A stretch of DNA of 7,183 bases from assembly GCA_025363495.1 (NCBI GenBank), contig JANYDR010000488.1, positions 1-7,183 of the forward strand. The letters run 5' to 3'. Origin of the DNA: Cyclobacteriaceae bacterium (GTDB lineage Bacteria > Bacteroidota > Bacteroidia > Cytophagales > Cyclobacteriaceae). The translations under genes and the position numbers were made by a program. Positions 5,701-7,183 of the stretch are shown piece by piece. The notes beneath the pieces are model-generated. The model was not told the origin of the DNA and did no database searches. It saw nothing but the letters and a program-made list of their open reading frames with translations. Position 1 is the first letter of the stretch. Each line of letters starts with the position of its first letter.

Positions 5701-6423
5701 ATGTCCAAGCAAAAAACGTCCTCCTTTTCTGATTTGATCCTGTTCGAAAACAAGGATTATATCTTAATAAACAAGCCGCCCTTCATTGCCACACTTGAGG
5801 ACCGCGTAGAACCCAACAATATACTGGCGATGGCCCGTGAAGTTGAGCCCGACCCCCAGGTTTGCCATCGGCTCGATAAAGACACATCGGGAGTCCTGGC
5901 AATTGCGCGAAATCCGGAGGCGTACCGGCACCTTAGTCTTCAGTTTGAGCATCGGGAAGTCCGGAAGGTTTACCACGCCGTTGCGGACGGAAATCATGAC
6001 TTTAATGATGTGATGGTGGACAAGTCCATTTTGAAGCTGAACGATGGAACGGTAAAGCTTTCCTCGCAGGGAAAACACGCGGAAACATCATTTTTGACCC
6101 TCACAAATTTCACAAAACACACTCTTATTGAATGCAGGCCCGTGACCGGCAGAATGCACCAGATCCGCATCCATTTGGCTTTTCTAAAAGCGCCCATTAC
6201 CGGTGACGAAATGTATGGAGGGAAACCGTTCCTGATTTCATCTGTTAAGCGGAATTTCCGAGTAAAAAAGGATACCGAGGAGTTGCCGATTATGAAACGA
6301 ATGGCTCTCCATGCATTTTCACTTGAATTTTCCGGCCTTAACGGTGAATTAATTAAGACGGAAGCCCCTTATCCTAAGGACTTTACGGCGCTGGTAAAGC
6401 AACTTTCGGCAAACGTCCGGTAA
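5701..6423 (+). CDS. RluA-family RNA pseudouridine synthase
   Basis: The 240-residue enzyme converts uridine to pseudouridine in rRNA or tRNA. The family signature is CHRLDKDTSGVLAIAR (55-70), with catalytic Asp59 in HRLD. Other conserved parts are ILINKPPFIA (21-30), the RKVYHAV segment (88-94), the substrate-site motif TGRMHQIRIHL (149-159) and the late segment MALHAFSLEF (301 bases from the end, about residues 201-210). There is no N-terminal S4 RNA-binding domain, so the architecture is like RluA/TruC rather than RluC/RluD. The target nucleotide cannot be told from sequence. The ATG at 5701 gives a normal start for the domain; no Shine-Dalgarno sequence is seen. It is flanked by a long non-coding gap upstream and by the separate promoter of the ribosomal operon downstream, so it is probably transcribed alone. 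Confidence 0.92.
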   Translation: MSKQKTSSFSDLILFENKDYILINKPPFIATLEDRVEPNNILAMAREVEPDPQVCHRLDKDTSGVLAIARNPEAYRHLSLQFEHREVRKVYHAVADGNHDFNDVMVDKSILKLNDGTVKLSSQGKHAETSFLTLTNFTKHTLIECRPVTGRMHQIRIHLAFLKAPITGDEMYGGKPFLISSVKRNFRVKKDTEELPIMKRMALHAFSLEFSGLNGELIKTEAPYPKDFTALVKQLSANVR

Positions 6424-6437
6424 AAACGGAAGGTAGC

Positions 6438-6468
6438 TTGCATAATCTAACTATTGGGTCTACTTTTG
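6438..6468 (+). promoter_or_regulatory. Promoter of the rplM-rpsI operon
   Basis: TACTTTTG (6461-6468) matches the Bacteroidota -7 consensus TAnnTTTG exactly, and TTG (6438-6440) stands 20 bases upstream as the -33 element. The predicted transcription start is near 6473, which leaves a leader of about 50 bases before the GTG start of rplM. This is the best-formed promoter in the window. Confidence 0.75.
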
Positions 6469-6471
6469 TGT

Positions 6472-6521
6472 CCCTTTTTGAGGAGGGCTGTGATTTTTAA
6501 AGAGTTTAACCGTTAATTCAA
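6472..6521 (+). promoter_or_regulatory. rplM leader with possible regulatory structure
   Basis: The short leader starts with a hairpin, CCCT (6472-6475) pairing with AGGG (6484-6487), that would cover a strong Shine-Dalgarno-like GAGGAGGG (6480-6487). That motif is about 34 bases before the rplM GTG, too far to serve it, but lies two bases before another GTG (6490-6492) that opens an eight-codon reading frame ending at 6516, five bases before rplM. The inverted repeat TTAAC-C-GTTAA (6506-6516) follows. Operons for L13-S9 are autoregulated by their leaders in several bacteria; such a role here is inference. Confidence 0.35.
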
Positions 6522-6986
6522 GTGGATTCGATCAGTTTTAAAACAAAGAATTTAAACAAGGCTACTGCCGACAAGCAGTGGGTCTTGGTAGATGCCGAAG
6601 GACAGGTTCTGGGCCGCGTAGCGAGTCAGGTAGCCATGGTAATCCGCGGCAAGCATAAGCCTAGCTATACGCCCCATGTAGATTGTGGAGATCATGTTAT
6701 AGTTATTAATGCTGAAAAGGTAAAGATGACCGGCAAGAAGTGGACTGATCGCGTGATCTTCACTCACTCTGGTTATAATGGTGGCCAGAAAGAATCGACT
6801 CCCAATATGATCAAAGCAAAGCATCCTGAAAGATTGATCGAGTACGCTGTACGCGGCATGTTGCCAAAGAACAGGATCGGTAGCGAGCTTTTCAGAAGCC
6901 TTCACGTTTACGCCGGAGCTGCTCATCCTCATGAAGCACAACAGCCAAAGGCATTGAAGTTCGCAGAAAAGAGCAAACAGTCATAA
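6522..6986 (+). CDS. rplM: 50S ribosomal protein L13 (uL13)
   Basis: The 154-residue protein is an early-assembling component of the large ribosomal subunit that binds 23S rRNA. Typical L13 segments are visible: WVLVDAEGQVLGRVASQVA (20-38), IRGKHKPSYTPHVDCGDHVIVINA (41-64, a hallmark region), KMTGKKWTDRV (68-78), HSGYNGG (82-88), the MLPKNRIG motif (113-120) and HVYAGAAHPHEAQQPK (128-143). It starts with GTG at 6522; the resulting N-terminus MDSISFKT matches the usual Bacteroidota L13 beginning, so GTG is the right start even though no Shine-Dalgarno sequence lies at normal distance. It is somewhat longer than E. coli L13 (142 aa), as is common in this phylum. rpsI follows after 28 bases, the classic conserved pairing. 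Confidence 0.97.
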   Translation: MDSISFKTKNLNKATADKQWVLVDAEGQVLGRVASQVAMVIRGKHKPSYTPHVDCGDHVIVINAEKVKMTGKKWTDRVIFTHSGYNGGQKESTPNMIKAKHPERLIEYAVRGMLPKNRIGSELFRSLHVYAGAAHPHEAQQPKALKFAEKSKQS

Positions 6987-7014
6987 CAGTCATTTACAAG
7001 AATCATTTATAAGT

Positions 7015-7183
7015 ATGGATATCATTAATACCATCGGTCGCAGAAAGACTTCCATTGCAAGGGTTTACGTAAAGCCAGGCAACGGAGCTATTTTAATTAA
7101 CGACCGCGAGCTCAAGACTTATTTTCCATCTGAAATTCTTCAGATCACGGTAAGACAAGCATTGACACTTACCAAGCTGGAAG
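7015..7183 (+). CDS. rpsI: 30S ribosomal protein S9 (uS9), 3' part outside window
   Basis: Only the first 56 codons are present. MDIINTIGRRKTSIARVYVKPG carries the S9 start signature GRRKTSIARV (8-17), followed by GNGAILINDRELKTYF (22-37), equivalent to the G-x-G-x-I-x-I-N-x-R region of the family, and the segment up to TLTKLE at the edge. S9 sits in the small-subunit head, and its C-terminal tail (not in the window) reaches the P-site tRNA. It lies 28 bases after rplM in the same operon with an A/T-rich spacer and no strong Shine-Dalgarno sequence. Confidence 0.97.
   Translation, partial: MDIINTIGRRKTSIARVYVKPGNGAILINDRELKTYFPSEILQITVRQALTLTKLE

Noticed and set aside
6552..6941. 129-residue minus-strand reading frame
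   Set aside because: It is fully antisense to rplM, which is unmistakable; the frame is open only because of rplM codon composition.

Overview
The window reads as ordinary chromosomal DNA of a member of the Bacteroidota, most likely a Cytophagales-like bacterium. The evidence is the RecA, L13 and S9 sequences, promoter elements of the TAnnTTTG type, A-rich leaders that mostly lack a Shine-Dalgarno sequence, and a minimal two-component pair of the kind common in this phylum. No phage, CRISPR array, defence cassette, tRNA or rRNA is visible, and the protein genes look intact apart from those cut by the window edges.

Layout. Positions 1-946 hold recA on the minus strand, cut at its 3' end by the window edge. 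Everything else is on the plus strand. A divergent intergenic region (947-1112) separates recA from a compact two-gene unit: a secreted protein that looks like an outer-membrane beta-barrel (1113-2231) and a membrane-anchored putative zinc aminopeptidase of the PF10023/COG4324 family (2234-3262). A gap with degenerate 7/14-base repeats (3262-3375) and a TTAAC-rich candidate operator leads into a response regulator/histidine kinase operon (3512-5245). A 455-base non-coding gap follows, holding a nested inverted-repeat element (5288-5545). Then come an RluA-type RNA pseudouridine synthase (5701-6423) and the start of the rplM-rpsI ribosomal operon (6522 to the end), with a good promoter and a short leader that may be structured.

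How the genes work together. RecA, the pseudouridine synthase and L13/S9 are housekeeping functions. The kinase and regulator form a PhoR/PhoB-like phosphorelay in which the kinase has almost no extracytoplasmic part, so its signal probably comes through the membrane or a partner protein. The barrel and aminopeptidase genes are two bases apart, and the second has a strong ribosome binding site overlapping the stop of the first, so they are probably co-expressed cell-envelope proteins; their joint role is unknown.

No clearly new system was found. The items most worth following up are the nested inverted-repeat element, the heptad repeats, the rplM leader and the uncharacterised barrel/peptidase pair.
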